Source of the DNA: Candidatus Saccharimonadota bacterium
GTDB lineage: Bacteria > Patescibacteriota > Saccharimonadia > Saccharimonadales > Saccharimonadaceae
Assembly: GCA_016286785.1 (NCBI GenBank)
Contig: JAEEUB010000002.1
Span: 19,557 to 83,556 of the forward strand
DNA length: 64,000 nt
Direction: 5' to 3'
Positions 35,851-45,758 of the stretch are shown one piece after another (within the stretch, counting starts at the first letter, position 1; each line of letters starts with the position of its first letter). The notes under the pieces were generated by a model that did not search any database, was not told the DNA's origin, and saw only the letters and a list, made by a program, of their open reading frames with translations. A program made the translations under genes and the position numbers.

Positions 35851-36888
35851 ATGAGACTTTCGCGTAAGACTGACCAAGTTCTCGTTTTATCCGTTATTCT
35901 AATAATCGTCTTTTTTGCGGCGAGTTTTTTAAAACTCCACTCCGGACTAACTTATGCAGAAGGTGAAAACGAAGCTTACGTGGAGTCAGATGCTCATTTC
36001 GTCACATTTTATGATGATGACGACGCAAAACTCACGGTTAAAACAGAGGCGAAGACCGTAGAGGAAGCTCTGGCTCGGGCCGGATACATAATTAATGAAG
36101 GCGACATCGTCGAGCCAAAATTAAGCGATTCTATTAATGCGGATAATTTCTTTATTAATATTCATCGCGCGCGCCCTGTGCTCGTCAAAGACAATAAAGC
36201 CGAAAAATGCATCATGACGGCAAGTTATGACATGCGCAAAATTGCAGAGGATGCCGGCTTCACCTTATACGACGGCGACGAGGTAAATCTGATACCTAAT
36301 GTTTTTTCCTTGGAGACTGGCGCAGCCAATATCTACCAAATCAATAGGAACGGTGGCCGCACCTTGACCGTAGACGAAGAAATTCCATTTGGCGAAGAAA
36401 AAGTCACAGATTACAATCTAGCAACCGGAACCTCCGAAGTAAAACAACTCGGTGAAGTGGGCGCTAAAAAATCCTATTACAATGTCTTATATATAAACGG
36501 CGAAGAAGTATCTAGAGAATTAATTAAGGAAGAGATTGTTAGGGAGCCAGTCCCTAGGATTGTTGCGGTAGGCGCTAAAAAGTCCATTCCGCCAGAGTGG
36601 GGAACTTGTGCGGACTGGGCTCGTGCGGCAGGAGTTTCGGAAGCAGATATGCCAAACGCTCTCGATCTTATTTACCGTGAGAGCGGCTGTAGGGTAGATG
36701 CCGCCAACGCTTCTTCTGGAGCCTATGGCATTCCTCAGGCTCTACCAGGTAGCAAAATGGCTTCTGCTGGTTCGGATTGGCAAACCAATCCAGTCACTCA
36801 AATCCGCTGGATGATTGGATATGTAAACGGGCGTTATGGTGGCTGGAGCCAAGCTGCAGCCTGGTGGCATTCTCATGGTTGGTACTAA
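35851..36888 (+). CDS. RpfB-like cell-wall hydrolase (DUF348, G5, transglycosylase)
   Basis: 345 residues. An N-terminal membrane anchor or signal (about 10-32), DUF348 ubiquitin-like repeats (about 48-160; FYDDDDAKLTVKTEAKTVEEALARAGY), a G5 domain (about 170-245; ending PVPRIVAVG), and a C-terminal lytic-transglycosylase-like domain with the catalytic Glu in LIYRESGC and ASSGAYGIPQALPGSKM. It probably cuts peptidoglycan outside the cell, its own or a host's. TATAAT ends 6 bases before ATG. rsmA starts inside its end. Confidence 0.9.
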   Translation: MRLSRKTDQVLVLSVILIIVFFAASFLKLHSGLTYAEGENEAYVESDAHFVTFYDDDDAKLTVKTEAKTVEEALARAGYIINEGDIVEPKLSDSINADNFFINIHRARPVLVKDNKAEKCIMTASYDMRKIAEDAGFTLYDGDEVNLIPNVFSLETGAANIYQINRNGGRTLTVDEEIPFGEEKVTDYNLATGTSEVKQLGEVGAKKSYYNVLYINGEEVSRELIKEEIVREPVPRIVAVGAKKSIPPEWGTCADWARAAGVSEADMPNALDLIYRESGCRVDAANASSGAYGIPQALPGSKMASAGSDWQTNPVTQIRWMIGYVNGRYGGWSQAAAWWHSHGWY

Positions 36889-37636
36889 TAAGGCGCTAGG
36901 CCAACATTGGCTCAAAAATCGAGCTATCCTTGACGAGATAGCTGATTTGACGGCAAGCGAAGGCGATGGTAATTTGTGTCTTGAAATTGGCCCAGGATTA
37001 GGATTTTTAACCTCGTCACTTTTAAAGCGATTTAAGAAAGTAATAGCGGTAGAGTATGATGAGCGCCTAGCGACTAATCTTCCAAATTCCTTCCCGGGCA
37101 AAAATTTAGAGGTAGTACACGGAGATATCCTGCGTTATGACTTTAGCTGTATAAAAGAGCCCTATGCTGTGGCTGGTAATATACCATATTATATAACGAG
37201 TCCTATTATCGAAAAACTCTTAAAAGCGGAAAATCCCCCAAAAAGAATAGTACTCCTAGTTCAAAAAGAGGTAGCAGAGCGAATCACTAGCGAAAAAGAA
37301 ACACAGCTATCTCTGTTCGTTAAAGATAGAGCCAATGTTTTTGCCGGGCCGTTAGTTAAAAAGGATGAGTTTACTCCTCCGCCAAAAGTAGATAGCAAAA
37401 TAGTTGTGATGGAGCCTCATCCAAGGCAAGTTGATGACGAGGTTTTTGAACTAATAAAGCAGGGATTCGCGATGCCACGTAAGAAATTGATTCATAATTT
37501 AGCGAAGCTCACTGACGAAATAAAACTTAAGCAACTATTTTTCGAACTAGGTATAGATAAGGACGTTCGACCAGGCGATCTTAACCTTGACGATTGGAAA
37601 AAATTACGAGTTTTAATGTCTTCCCTAAAAAGCTAG
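36875..37636 (+). CDS. rsmA: 16S rRNA dimethyladenosine transferase RsmA/KsgA
   Basis: Dimethylates two adenosines near the 3' end of 16S rRNA. 253 residues from MVGTNKALGQHWL. Motifs: KALGQHWLKN, LEIGPGLGFLTSSL (SAM), VIAVEYDERLA, VVHGDILRYD, and the catalytic VAGNIPYYITSPII (NIPY). The start is inside the previous gene (14-base overlap); the longer start at 36836 lacks the usual N-terminal fit. Coupled translation with the hydrolase is likely. Confidence 0.95.
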   Translation: MVGTNKALGQHWLKNRAILDEIADLTASEGDGNLCLEIGPGLGFLTSSLLKRFKKVIAVEYDERLATNLPNSFPGKNLEVVHGDILRYDFSCIKEPYAVAGNIPYYITSPIIEKLLKAENPPKRIVLLVQKEVAERITSEKETQLSLFVKDRANVFAGPLVKKDEFTPPPKVDSKIVVMEPHPRQVDDEVFELIKQGFAMPRKKLIHNLAKLTDEIKLKQLFFELGIDKDVRPGDLNLDDWKKLRVLMSSLKS

Positions 37637-37669
37637 ATAATGATTCTAGATGTGCTATAATGAGGCTAT

Positions 37670-38914
37670 ATGTTAGATGTGAAGTTTATTAGAGACAATC
37701 TACAGCTTGTGGAAAAGTCGGCTCGTGAAAAAGGATACGAGATTGATGTTAAAAGAGTTTTAACTCTAGACGATGAGCGTAAAAAAGAGCTCGCAAAGGT
37801 TGAGGATTTAAGAAGAAAACGCAATGAAATCGCAGCCAAGATGAAGGGCGGAAAACCCGACCCAGAGTTAATAGCTGAAGGAAAAGAGGTCAAAAACGAA
37901 TTACTAAAGCTAGAAGCGGATTTAGAACGGGTAGAATCGGAATATCACCAGGCGCAAAAATCTATCCCAAATATTATCTTTGATGACGTGCCGCTGGGAG
38001 GCGAAGAATGCTCGGTAGAAATCAAAAACTGGGGCGAAAAAAAGAGTGGCGGAGTGGACCATCTCGACTACGCCGTCAGTAGAGACTGGGTAGACTTTGA
38101 ACGTGGCGCCAAGGTTGCGGGAACAAAATTCTACTATCTTAAAAATGAACTAGCGCTTCTAGAAAACGCCCTAATTCAATTCGGGCTTAAAAAAGTTCTA
38201 GAAAAAGGGTTTAAGTTTGTCACCGTGCCAGACCTAGTATCATCTAAAGTTTTAGAAGGGACAGGATTTAATCCGCGCACTAGCGACCAAAGTGACGAAT
38301 ACTTTATTGAGAGTGAGGACCTCGCCCTAATCGCTACCGCAGAAATCGCTTTAACTGGCTACCACATGGACGAAATTATAGATGAAAAAGACTTACCACT
38401 TTTGTATGCTGGCCTTTCGGCCTGTTTTAGGAAAGAGGCAGGAGCGGCCGGTAAGCATAACAGAGGCCTATTTAGGGTTCACCAATTCAATAAGCTGGAA
38501 ATGTACGTATTCTGCCTGCCAGAGAAATCTAAAGAGATGCACGAAATGATTCTCGCTACAGAAGAAGAAATTTGGCAGGAATTAGGCATCCCATACCGCG
38601 TAATCAACATTGCGGCCGGAGATTTAGGCGCCCCAGCAGCCAAAAAATATGATGTCGAATATTGGTCACCTGTCGATAGCTGCTACCGCGAGCTAACTAG
38701 TTGCAGCAACTGTACTGATTATCAGGCTCGAAACCTAAATATTCGTGTTCGTCGTAGCGATGGCTCCGTAGAGGTTTTACATACATTGAATGGTACGGCA
38801 GTTTCTCTAGCGCGCACGATGGTAGCCGTAATCGAAAACTACGCCGTAAAAGGTGGTAAATTGAAAGTTCCAGAAGTTTTGAAGCCATATTTAAATAATA
38901 AGGAGGAGATCTAA
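37670..38914 (+). CDS. serS: Seryl-tRNA synthetase
   Basis: Class II synthetase charging tRNA-Ser. 414 residues: an N-terminal helical arm (about 25-105; coiled coil KKELAKVEDLRRKRNEIAAKMK...), then motif 1, the motif 2 region LSACFRKEAGAAGKHNRGLFRVHQFNKLE, and motif 3 LNGTAVSLARTMVAVIENY. SCSNCTDYQARNLNIR is standard. TATAAT ends 8 bases before ATG. hpf begins on the next base after its stop. Confidence 0.97.
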   Translation: MLDVKFIRDNLQLVEKSAREKGYEIDVKRVLTLDDERKKELAKVEDLRRKRNEIAAKMKGGKPDPELIAEGKEVKNELLKLEADLERVESEYHQAQKSIPNIIFDDVPLGGEECSVEIKNWGEKKSGGVDHLDYAVSRDWVDFERGAKVAGTKFYYLKNELALLENALIQFGLKKVLEKGFKFVTVPDLVSSKVLEGTGFNPRTSDQSDEYFIESEDLALIATAEIALTGYHMDEIIDEKDLPLLYAGLSACFRKEAGAAGKHNRGLFRVHQFNKLEMYVFCLPEKSKEMHEMILATEEEIWQELGIPYRVINIAAGDLGAPAAKKYDVEYWSPVDSCYRELTSCSNCTDYQARNLNIRVRRSDGSVEVLHTLNGTAVSLARTMVAVIENYAVKGGKLKVPEVLKPYLNNKEEI

Positions 38915-39277
38915 ATGATCGAAAAAATAGAGATTAGTGGTAATGGATATAAAATTGATGATTCGTTCCGTAAATACACAACCAAGAGACTAGGCAAACT
39001 CGATCGTTACCTACCACGAAATGCTAAAAAGGACGTAGTATTTAAGGTGGTAGTAACAGAAATCGGCAAAGGTAAGAATGAAAAATATTCTATTTCGGCA
39101 GCAATGGAGATTCCGGGTGGCAAAGTATTGGCGGCAAAAGACGAATGTTCGAATGTCTTTACAGGCGTAGATTTAGTTGAGGCTAAACTAACTGGTCAAA
39201 TCAGGCGTTACAAACTTGAATCTCAGCCACATCGCCAAAAAAGAAATTGGCGCAGTCTCTTTATCCGAAGAAAATAA
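38915..39277 (+). CDS. hpf: Ribosome hibernation factor, short HPF/RaiA type
   Basis: 120 residues, one RaiA-type domain: IEISGNGYKIDDSFRKYTTKRLGKLDRYLPR, then a beta-strand with EIGKGKNEKYSISAAMEIPGGKVLAAKDE, VFTGVDLVEAKLTGQIRRYK. It binds the 30S A/P sites to silence ribosomes. The long-form dimerisation domain is absent; a basic tail (RQKRNWRSLFIRRK) ends the protein. AAGGAGGAG lies 7 bases before ATG inside serS. secA follows 31 bases later with its own -10 (TAGAAT) and GGAG. Confidence 0.9.
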   Translation: MIEKIEISGNGYKIDDSFRKYTTKRLGKLDRYLPRNAKKDVVFKVVVTEIGKGKNEKYSISAAMEIPGGKVLAAKDECSNVFTGVDLVEAKLTGQIRRYKLESQPHRQKRNWRSLFIRRK

Positions 39278-39308
39278 TATGATAGAATAGGGGGAAGATT
39301 GGAGAAAT

Positions 39309-42059
39309 ATGGCGAGAAAAGAAAAGAAACCGACCGATAAGTTGGCCGACAAAACAGCACTCACTAAATTTTTACAGGGCGTATTTGGCGATGCGCAAAA
39401 GAAGATTTTGCGTCGCTTATGGAAAAAGGCTCAAGAGATTAATAAACTAGAGCCAAAATACGAAAAAATGTCCGACGAAGAGCTGAAGGCTCAAACTGAT
39501 ATATTCCGTGCAAAGATTGACAAGGCTTTAAAAAAGTCAAAAACCGAGCAGGGTATAAATAAAAAAGGCAAGAAGCGCCGTACTCGCACGCCAATTGACG
39601 ACACCAAAATACTAAATGAACTTCTCCCAGAGGTATTTGCGGTAGCTCGTGAGGCCTCTAAGCGCGTAACTGGGCTCCGACCTTATGATGTGCAACTAAT
39701 CGGTGGCATGGTACTCCATGAAGGAGCCGTAGCGGAGATGAAAACCGGCGAAGGTAAGACCTTGGTTGCGATGCTTCCAGCTTATTTAAATGGCTTAACC
39801 AGGCGCGGCGTACACGTGGTCACGGTAAACGATTACCTAGCCCAGCGTGATGCCGGCTGGAATGGCCCAATCTATGATTTTCTTGGCCTTTCGGTAGGCG
39901 TAATTATTAACGAAGCGTCATTTATCTACGATCCAGAATATGAAAATGAAGAACATGACGACGAAAGATTTTTGCATCTAAAGCCAGCCACTCGTAAAGA
40001 GGCCTATGCCGCAGACGTTACGTATGGTACTAATAACGAGTTTGGATTCGATTACTTGCGCGATAACATGACCAGCGAGGTGCAGTATTTAAGGCAACGC
40101 GAGCTAAACTTTGCCATCGTAGATGAGGTAGACTCAATCTTAATTGATGAGGCTAGAACGCCACTCATCATCTCGGCACCAGCCGGCGACAACCCAGAAT
40201 CTTACTATCAATTTGCAAAAGTAGCAGCACGTTTAACGCCGGACGACTACATTTTCGATGAAAAACGTCGCTCTGTTACCCTAACGGATGCGGGTATCGA
40301 GAAAGTCCAGAAAATCCTAGGTGTTGATAATCTTTATTCCACTAAAAATACTCGCCTCGTCTACCATCTAGAGCAAGCAATTCGTGCCGAAATCATCTTT
40401 AAACGTGATAAAGATTACGTAGTTACAAACTCTGGCGAAGTTATTATTGTGGATGAACATACGGGCCGCCTGATGCAGGGTAGGCGATATAATGAGGGAT
40501 TACACCAGGCCATCGAGGCTAAAGAGGGCGTAGCCGTAAAACAGGAATCAATGACGTTAGCCACAATCTCGTTCCAGAATTTCTTTAGGCTATACAAAAA
40601 ACTATCTGGCATGACTGGCACGGCCTTTACGGAGGCGGAGGAATTCCAACAGATCTATGCACTAGACGTAATTCAGATTCCGCCCAACAAACCAATTGCC
40701 CGCGTCGATAAAGATGACTTAATCTATAAAACCAAAGCCGGTAAATTGAAAGCTATCGCAAGCGAGATTAAAAAATATCACGAAAAAGGGCAGCCAGTCC
40801 TAGTCGGCTCTGGCTCTATCGCCAACAACGAAGAGATTGCCAACTATCTTGACCAGTTCAATTTACCATACGAAATCTTAAACGCTAAAAACAACGAGCG
40901 CGAGGCGGCAATTATTGCAAAAGCTGGTGAAAAGGGCGCAATTACCCTCGCCACCAACATGGCCGGGCGTGGTACGGATATCAAACTCGGTAAAGGTGTA
41001 CGTGAGCTAGGCGGTTTAGTAGTAATCGGCTCTGAGCGGCACGACGCTAGGCGCATTGACAATCAGCTACGTGGACGTGGTGGGCGCCAGGGAGACCCAG
41101 GTACTACGCAATTCTTTGTTAGCTGCGAGGATGATTTGATGCGGATTTTCCAGGGTGACAGGGTTAAAATGTTAATGACTAGGCTCGGCGTAGACGAAGA
41201 CACGCCCATTCAAACTAAGGCCATCTCTAAAACTTTAGAAGCCGCACAAAAACGTATCGAGGGATTCAACTTTGATTCCCGCAAAAACGTCGTGCAATAC
41301 GATAATGTAATTAATCGTCATCGTAAAGTCGTCTATATGATGCGCCGCAAAATTTTGGAAGGCGAAGAAATCTATCCAGAAATTAAACGCCTAATGCGCG
41401 ATGAAGTTAAAACTTTGACCGAGTTTTCGTCTAGAGTCAATAAAAACTTTGATGCAGAGTTTAAGGCTGTATTCGATTTCGATGATGATTTAATTCGTGG
41501 AATCGGCCTCATGCGTAAGGAAAAGGAACGTTATAAATTTGCACTAGAAGCCGTAGAAGAAGCGTATCACGCCAAAGAGATTGAGTTTGGTGAAGAAACG
41601 ATGCGCAAAATCGAACGCGAAGTATATCTAAAGGTTTTAGATGCATTGTGGATGCAGCACCTAGAGAATATGCAACATTTGCGTGAAGGTATTCATTGGC
41701 GCAGTGTTGGCCAGCGTGATCCGCTAGTCGAATATCGAAGTGAATCGCAAAAACTGTTTGATGGTCTCCAACGTAATTTGCGCGAAGAAGTTCTAAAGAT
41801 TCTACTCACAATTACTCCTGCAGAAGCAGCCGCTGATGATGTAACGGACGGTGAAGAATACGAATCCGAGCTAACCAAGATGGCAGAAGGCCAAACCGAA
41901 AGAGGTGTTAATGAGATTTCTAAAGGCGAAAGAAATCTTGACGATGAATTTAAAAAGAATACAGCTAGCGGCAAAGTAAAAAAAGTTGCCGCCAGGAAAC
42001 CTTCAAAAAAATCCGCTACCAAAAAGCACAAGAAAGCCCATAAAAAGGGTCGTAGATAA
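39309..42059 (+). CDS. secA: Protein translocase ATPase SecA, with Lys-rich tail
   Basis: Drives preproteins through SecYEG. 916 residues. Walker A MKTGEGKTLVAMLPAYL, HVVTVNDYLAQRDA, DEVDSILIDEARTPLIIS (Walker B), the peptide cross-linking region, NMAGRGTDIKLG, GRGGRQGDPG, and the helical wing (LDALWMQHLENMQHLREGIHWRSVGQRDPLVEY). The usual zinc-binding C-terminus (CxC...CH/CC) is replaced by a basic tail, KKVAARKPSKKSATKKHKK. It is the export motor for the surface proteins in this window. Confidence 0.97.
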   Translation: MARKEKKPTDKLADKTALTKFLQGVFGDAQKKILRRLWKKAQEINKLEPKYEKMSDEELKAQTDIFRAKIDKALKKSKTEQGINKKGKKRRTRTPIDDTKILNELLPEVFAVAREASKRVTGLRPYDVQLIGGMVLHEGAVAEMKTGEGKTLVAMLPAYLNGLTRRGVHVVTVNDYLAQRDAGWNGPIYDFLGLSVGVIINEASFIYDPEYENEEHDDERFLHLKPATRKEAYAADVTYGTNNEFGFDYLRDNMTSEVQYLRQRELNFAIVDEVDSILIDEARTPLIISAPAGDNPESYYQFAKVAARLTPDDYIFDEKRRSVTLTDAGIEKVQKILGVDNLYSTKNTRLVYHLEQAIRAEIIFKRDKDYVVTNSGEVIIVDEHTGRLMQGRRYNEGLHQAIEAKEGVAVKQESMTLATISFQNFFRLYKKLSGMTGTAFTEAEEFQQIYALDVIQIPPNKPIARVDKDDLIYKTKAGKLKAIASEIKKYHEKGQPVLVGSGSIANNEEIANYLDQFNLPYEILNAKNNEREAAIIAKAGEKGAITLATNMAGRGTDIKLGKGVRELGGLVVIGSERHDARRIDNQLRGRGGRQGDPGTTQFFVSCEDDLMRIFQGDRVKMLMTRLGVDEDTPIQTKAISKTLEAAQKRIEGFNFDSRKNVVQYDNVINRHRKVVYMMRRKILEGEEIYPEIKRLMRDEVKTLTEFSSRVNKNFDAEFKAVFDFDDDLIRGIGLMRKEKERYKFALEAVEEAYHAKEIEFGEETMRKIEREVYLKVLDALWMQHLENMQHLREGIHWRSVGQRDPLVEYRSESQKLFDGLQRNLREEVLKILLTITPAEAAADDVTDGEEYESELTKMAEGQTERGVNEISKGERNLDDEFKKNTASGKVKKVAARKPSKKSATKKHKKAHKKGRR

Positions 42060-42068
42060 ACGCGCATC

Positions 42069-43340
42069 ATGAAACATTCTGTAGAAGAAATAACCTTAAG
42101 GAGTGGTGCAAAGGGAATTCTTATCAATATTCCTGGTGCTAGCGTAATGTCTACGCGCATCCAGTTTAGGGCTGGTATGATGTATGCCAAAAACAAGAAT
42201 GTATACGAAATACCTCACGTTGTCGAGCACCTAGCTTTTGGGGCGAACGCCAAATTCCGCGACGAGCAAGCGTTTGAAGCAGAGTTTACGAAAAACGGAG
42301 CCTATCACAATGCTTGGACTTCTGACGTATCGGTATGCTACGAGGCTGAATGTGCAGATTTTGAATGGGAACGCATCATGGAACTTCAACGGGTTTCTAT
42401 CTGCGAACCTAGATTTAACGAAGAAGAATTAAAATCAGAAAAATCCAATGTGCGTAGCGAGCTAACCGGATACATGAACGATTATTATAGACTGCTCTGG
42501 CCAAAAGTTCAGCAAGCTGTTGGCGAGGATATTCTTGATATTTCGGAGCGCATAAAAACAATCTCTAATATTGAGCTAAAAGACATTCGCGAGCATTACC
42601 GCCGTACTCATACCGCAAAAAACATGCTCTTTGTAGTGGCTGGCAAAATCCGTGGCCGAAAGCGCAAAATTATGCGCATGCTAGAATCGTGGAATTTAAA
42701 AGAAGGTGAAAAGTTCGAAATCCCGGTTGCAGACCTACATACCAGTGAGGCTGTCTCCATTAGAAGAAAAGATGCATCAAATGTTACGTTTGGATTCTCT
42801 TTAGTGACGCCGCGTCACCTTGAGCCGAATGAAGTTTTCGCAATGAACTGTCTAAATCACATCTTAAATGGTACGACTAATTCTCGTATTTTTGGCGCAG
42901 CTAGAAAACGCGGACTAGTGTATGGTATGGGAAGCTCGGTGGCCAGTAATGCCAACAGTTCTTATTGGGATTTCGATGGTGAAGTTAATGTTGAGAATGC
43001 TGAAGAGTTATTCGATTTAATTCAAGTAGAACTGACCAAAGCATTGAATGGTGAAATATCCGACAAAGACTTTGCTGCGGCAAAATCTTACGCGCTCGGT
43101 AGATTGCAAATGGGAGCCCAAACCGTAGGCCAAATTGCAGATTATTACGCCGATGGATACTTTACGAACGAAACCATCGAAAAATACGACAATATGGCAA
43201 ATCTTATTAAATCGATTGATAAATATAAAATGGTCGAACTAGCGCGCGAATTCGCGGGCTCCGGAATTAAAGGCTTTGCTGCCGTATCCTCGACGGATAA
43301 AGCTTTTATTGCTGGACTAGGAAGTAAATTAGAATTTTAG
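42069..43340 (+). CDS. M16-family zinc peptidase
   Basis: 423 residues. The inverted zinc motif HVVEHLAFG (HxxEH, about 48-52) and the distal Glu in EEELKSEKSNVRSEL, about 75 residues later, give a complete active site. The second M16 half (about 215-423) follows as usual; the protein is a single M16 A+B pair like pitrilysin-type processing proteases. No signal peptide, so it is cytoplasmic or exported by other means. It follows secA by 9 bases. The stop overlaps that of murD, which is convergent. Confidence 0.92.
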   Translation: MKHSVEEITLRSGAKGILINIPGASVMSTRIQFRAGMMYAKNKNVYEIPHVVEHLAFGANAKFRDEQAFEAEFTKNGAYHNAWTSDVSVCYEAECADFEWERIMELQRVSICEPRFNEEELKSEKSNVRSELTGYMNDYYRLLWPKVQQAVGEDILDISERIKTISNIELKDIREHYRRTHTAKNMLFVVAGKIRGRKRKIMRMLESWNLKEGEKFEIPVADLHTSEAVSIRRKDASNVTFGFSLVTPRHLEPNEVFAMNCLNHILNGTTNSRIFGAARKRGLVYGMGSSVASNANSSYWDFDGEVNVENAEELFDLIQVELTKALNGEISDKDFAAAKSYALGRLQMGAQTVGQIADYYADGYFTNETIEKYDNMANLIKSIDKYKMVELAREFAGSGIKGFAAVSSTDKAFIAGLGSKLEF

Positions 43341-44566
43341 CTTAGTTTTTTAACTATAGCCTGAAATTGTTCGCCACGATCGTATACATTTTCGAACATA
43401 TCAAACGAAGCGGCAGAAGGCGACATTAGTACAACAGCTTTGCTAAGGCCTTCGGCCTCGTCTTTAGCCAGGCTAACTGCTTCTTCTAATGAATCGGCAA
43501 CCATAAAACGATTATCTTGATAAATCCTAGCCAATTCATGACCAGATTCGCCTATAAGGACTATTTTTTTAACTTGCGGAGCTTGCAAGATATCATATAT
43601 TTCGGGAAGATCCTCATAATCGGTTTTATCTCGACCGCCAACAATTATTACTAGATTATTTTTTGAAAAAGCGTTAACCGCAACCTTTGTGGAAGAAGGG
43701 TTAGTGGAAAAATTGTCGTCATAGTATTTAACGTCATTAAGTTCGCGCAAAAATTCAAGACGATGAGGGAGTCCTTTAAAGTTGCTAATACCAGAGACTA
43801 TTTCGGCTGTATTTTTAGCTAATAATTCATCCGGTGAGATATTTTTATAGCAAGCCACAGCCGCTATGGCTGCAACAGCATTCTCTTCATTATGTTTCCC
43901 CGGCAAATTAACAGCACGCTTAACTTCTTCTGGTATTTCAAACGGGTAGGGAATCTTTTGGGCCCGGGAGAAGCTTGCCAGTTTCGTTGAATCGGGATTA
44001 TTTTTGAAATAAATAAGAAAATCATTCTCGTTTTGGTTGCGACCAATATTAGCTTTCGCATTTAGGTAATCATCATATCCGTCATGAACGTTTAGATGAT
44101 CTGGCTCGATAGTTCCAATGATGGCAATATGTGGAGACTTTTTTAGATCCCAAAGCTGAAAGCTAGATAGCTCGAAAACCACAACGGATTCTTTATTTAG
44201 AATGTCCAAAACATTGATAGCAGGATTGCCGATATTGCCAATTAGATGCACATCCTCTTTAAAAGCAGAAAGTATTGATTCGATAAAAGAGCAAGTAGTG
44301 CCCTTGCCCTTAGTTGCAGTAACGCCAATGATTGGGCACGGACAGTGATCGAAGAAATACTTTGTCATACTCGTTTCGTTTGGGAGCTTTAACGGCGGAA
44401 CGCTAGGGCTCCGAAAAACCATGTCATATGACGAAAAATCATTTTCCTTAATCTCGTCATAAGCGAAGTTGTCAAAGATATCACACTCAAGATCGCTAAA
44501 ATGAGATTTAAAATAGTTTTCAGTAGCTTGACCTTCTTTGCCGTAACCTAGTAATGCTATTCTCAT
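43337..44566 (-). CDS. murD: UDP-N-acetylmuramoyl-L-alanine--D-glutamate ligase
   Basis: Adds D-glutamate, the product of murI, to UDP-MurNAc-L-Ala. 409 residues. MRIALLGYGKEGQAT (N-terminal nucleotide fold), ATP loop VTATKGKGTTCSFIESIL, ELSSFQLWDL, EPDHLNVHDGYDDYLNAKANI, NLPGKHNEENAVAAIAA, YYDDNFSTNPSSTKVAV and the C-terminal VIIVGGRDKTDYEDL fit MurD. TATAAT ends 6 bases before ATG. The 3' end overlaps the M16 peptidase gene by 4 bases. Confidence 0.94.
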   Translation of the reverse strand: MRIALLGYGKEGQATENYFKSHFSDLECDIFDNFAYDEIKENDFSSYDMVFRSPSVPPLKLPNETSMTKYFFDHCPCPIIGVTATKGKGTTCSFIESILSAFKEDVHLIGNIGNPAINVLDILNKESVVVFELSSFQLWDLKKSPHIAIIGTIEPDHLNVHDGYDDYLNAKANIGRNQNENDFLIYFKNNPDSTKLASFSRAQKIPYPFEIPEEVKRAVNLPGKHNEENAVAAIAAVACYKNISPDELLAKNTAEIVSGISNFKGLPHRLEFLRELNDVKYYDDNFSTNPSSTKVAVNAFSKNNLVIIVGGRDKTDYEDLPEIYDILQAPQVKKIVLIGESGHELARIYQDNRFMVADSLEEAVSLAKDEAEGLSKAVVLMSPSAASFDMFENVYDRGEQFQAIVKKLS

Positions 44567-44598
44567 GTCTTAATTATAGCACAAGAGGCGATTAAGAG

Positions 44599-45540
44599 TT
44601 ATAGCCCGATTATCTCTCGCGCTTCGTCAACCGAATGAGTCTCCATTAATTTGGTGCGAATTTCCTTGGCGCCAGGAAAATTATTGACGTAGATTTTAAA
44701 GTAATGCTTTAAAGATTCGTAAGAAATATAGTATTTTTTGGATTGTTTTTTGTACAAATCAAGATGTAATTTTAAAAGATTCATAAACTCCTTGCGCGAG
44801 CCAACATGATCCGTAAAACAATACGGATTCTGAAAAACTCCACGCCCGATCATAAAGCCATCTATATCAGGATATTCACGATGAAGTATTAGTGCATGCG
44901 CACGGTCTTTAATGTCGCCATTAATAACTAGTTTTGTCTCTGGAGAAACACTACCTCGTAGCCTAATTATCTCTGGAATCAATTCGAAGTGTGCTGGCAC
45001 TTTGGACATTTCTTTCCTCGTCCTAAGATGCAACGTGAGTGCCGCTGGATGCTCTTCTAGCAGCGTTATTAGCCAATCTTTGTATTCTTCGACGTTAGAC
45101 CAGCCAAGACGAGTCTTGATTGAAACTGGAAGTTCTGTAGATCTTTGCGCATTTTTAAAGCATTCCACGGCGAGCTCCGGGGTCCTAATCATTGCGGCGC
45201 CACCCCCAGCCTTATTGACGTGTTTATCTGGGCAGCCGAAGTTTAGATCAACGCCAGAAAAACCAAGCGAAGCAAGTACTTGGCAGGTCTTTGAGAAATG
45301 TTCTGGATTTTTACCCCAAATCTGAGCAATAATGGGTGAATCTGTCGGGGCGACTTCGAGCCTCATAAGGGCATTAGCGCGCCCCTTTTCCGAAGCGTAA
45401 GAAGAAACATTCGTGAATTCCGTAAAAAATAAATCAGGTCGCCCAGCTGTTGCGATAATTTGACGAAACAAAATATCTGTTACTCCTTCCATTGGGGCGA
45501 GCGCAAAAAATGGTTTGGGTAAATCTTGCCAGATATTCAT
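44599..45540 (-). CDS. dus: tRNA-dihydrouridine synthase
   Basis: FMN enzyme reducing uridines in tRNA. 313 residues from MNIWQDLPKPFFALAPMEGVTD. Motifs: APMEGVTDILFRQ, QIWGKNPEHF, VDLNFGCPDKHVNKAGGGAAMIR with the catalytic Cys, VSIKTRLGW, INGDIKD, and GRGVFQNPY. TATAAT ends 6 bases before this ATG; the longer start at 45567 would translate the promoter (ICYNIK). The substrate uridine position cannot be told. Confidence 0.94.
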   Translation of the reverse strand: MNIWQDLPKPFFALAPMEGVTDILFRQIIATAGRPDLFFTEFTNVSSYASEKGRANALMRLEVAPTDSPIIAQIWGKNPEHFSKTCQVLASLGFSGVDLNFGCPDKHVNKAGGGAAMIRTPELAVECFKNAQRSTELPVSIKTRLGWSNVEEYKDWLITLLEEHPAALTLHLRTRKEMSKVPAHFELIPEIIRLRGSVSPETKLVINGDIKDRAHALILHREYPDIDGFMIGRGVFQNPYCFTDHVGSRKEFMNLLKLHLDLYKKQSKKYYISYESLKHYFKIYVNNFPGAKEIRTKLMETHSVDEAREIIGL

Positions 45541-45607
45541 TTTTATATTATAGCATATTCTACGCAAAAAAATGGGTCGCTGATTAGGCGGTCCAAAGTC
45601 CCATCCG

Positions 45608-45758
45608 TGGTATAATTAAATTACTCATGCTATACTTCGGTCACTGGCAATGAGAAAAGTTTAAGGTTTTAGGTGTTCGTCATTTGCGCCTTTAACTATG
45701 AGCCAAAAGAATCGGGCTCACATAAATGACTCTATTAAATTAATTTTAAGGAGTCTTT
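45608..45758 (+). promoter_or_regulatory. Promoter and structured leader before a small orphan gene
   Basis: TGGTATAAT (45608-45616) and a second TGCTATACT (45628-45636) precede a leader of about 120 bases. It can form a long hairpin, AGTTTAAGG (about 45658-45666) with CCTTTAACT (about 45689-45697), one mismatch, enclosing GGTG/CGCC, and a second hairpin GAGCC/GGCTC (45700-45704, 45715-45719). Then AAGGAG seven bases before ATG. A leader this long and folded is exceptional in this window. Confidence 0.55.
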
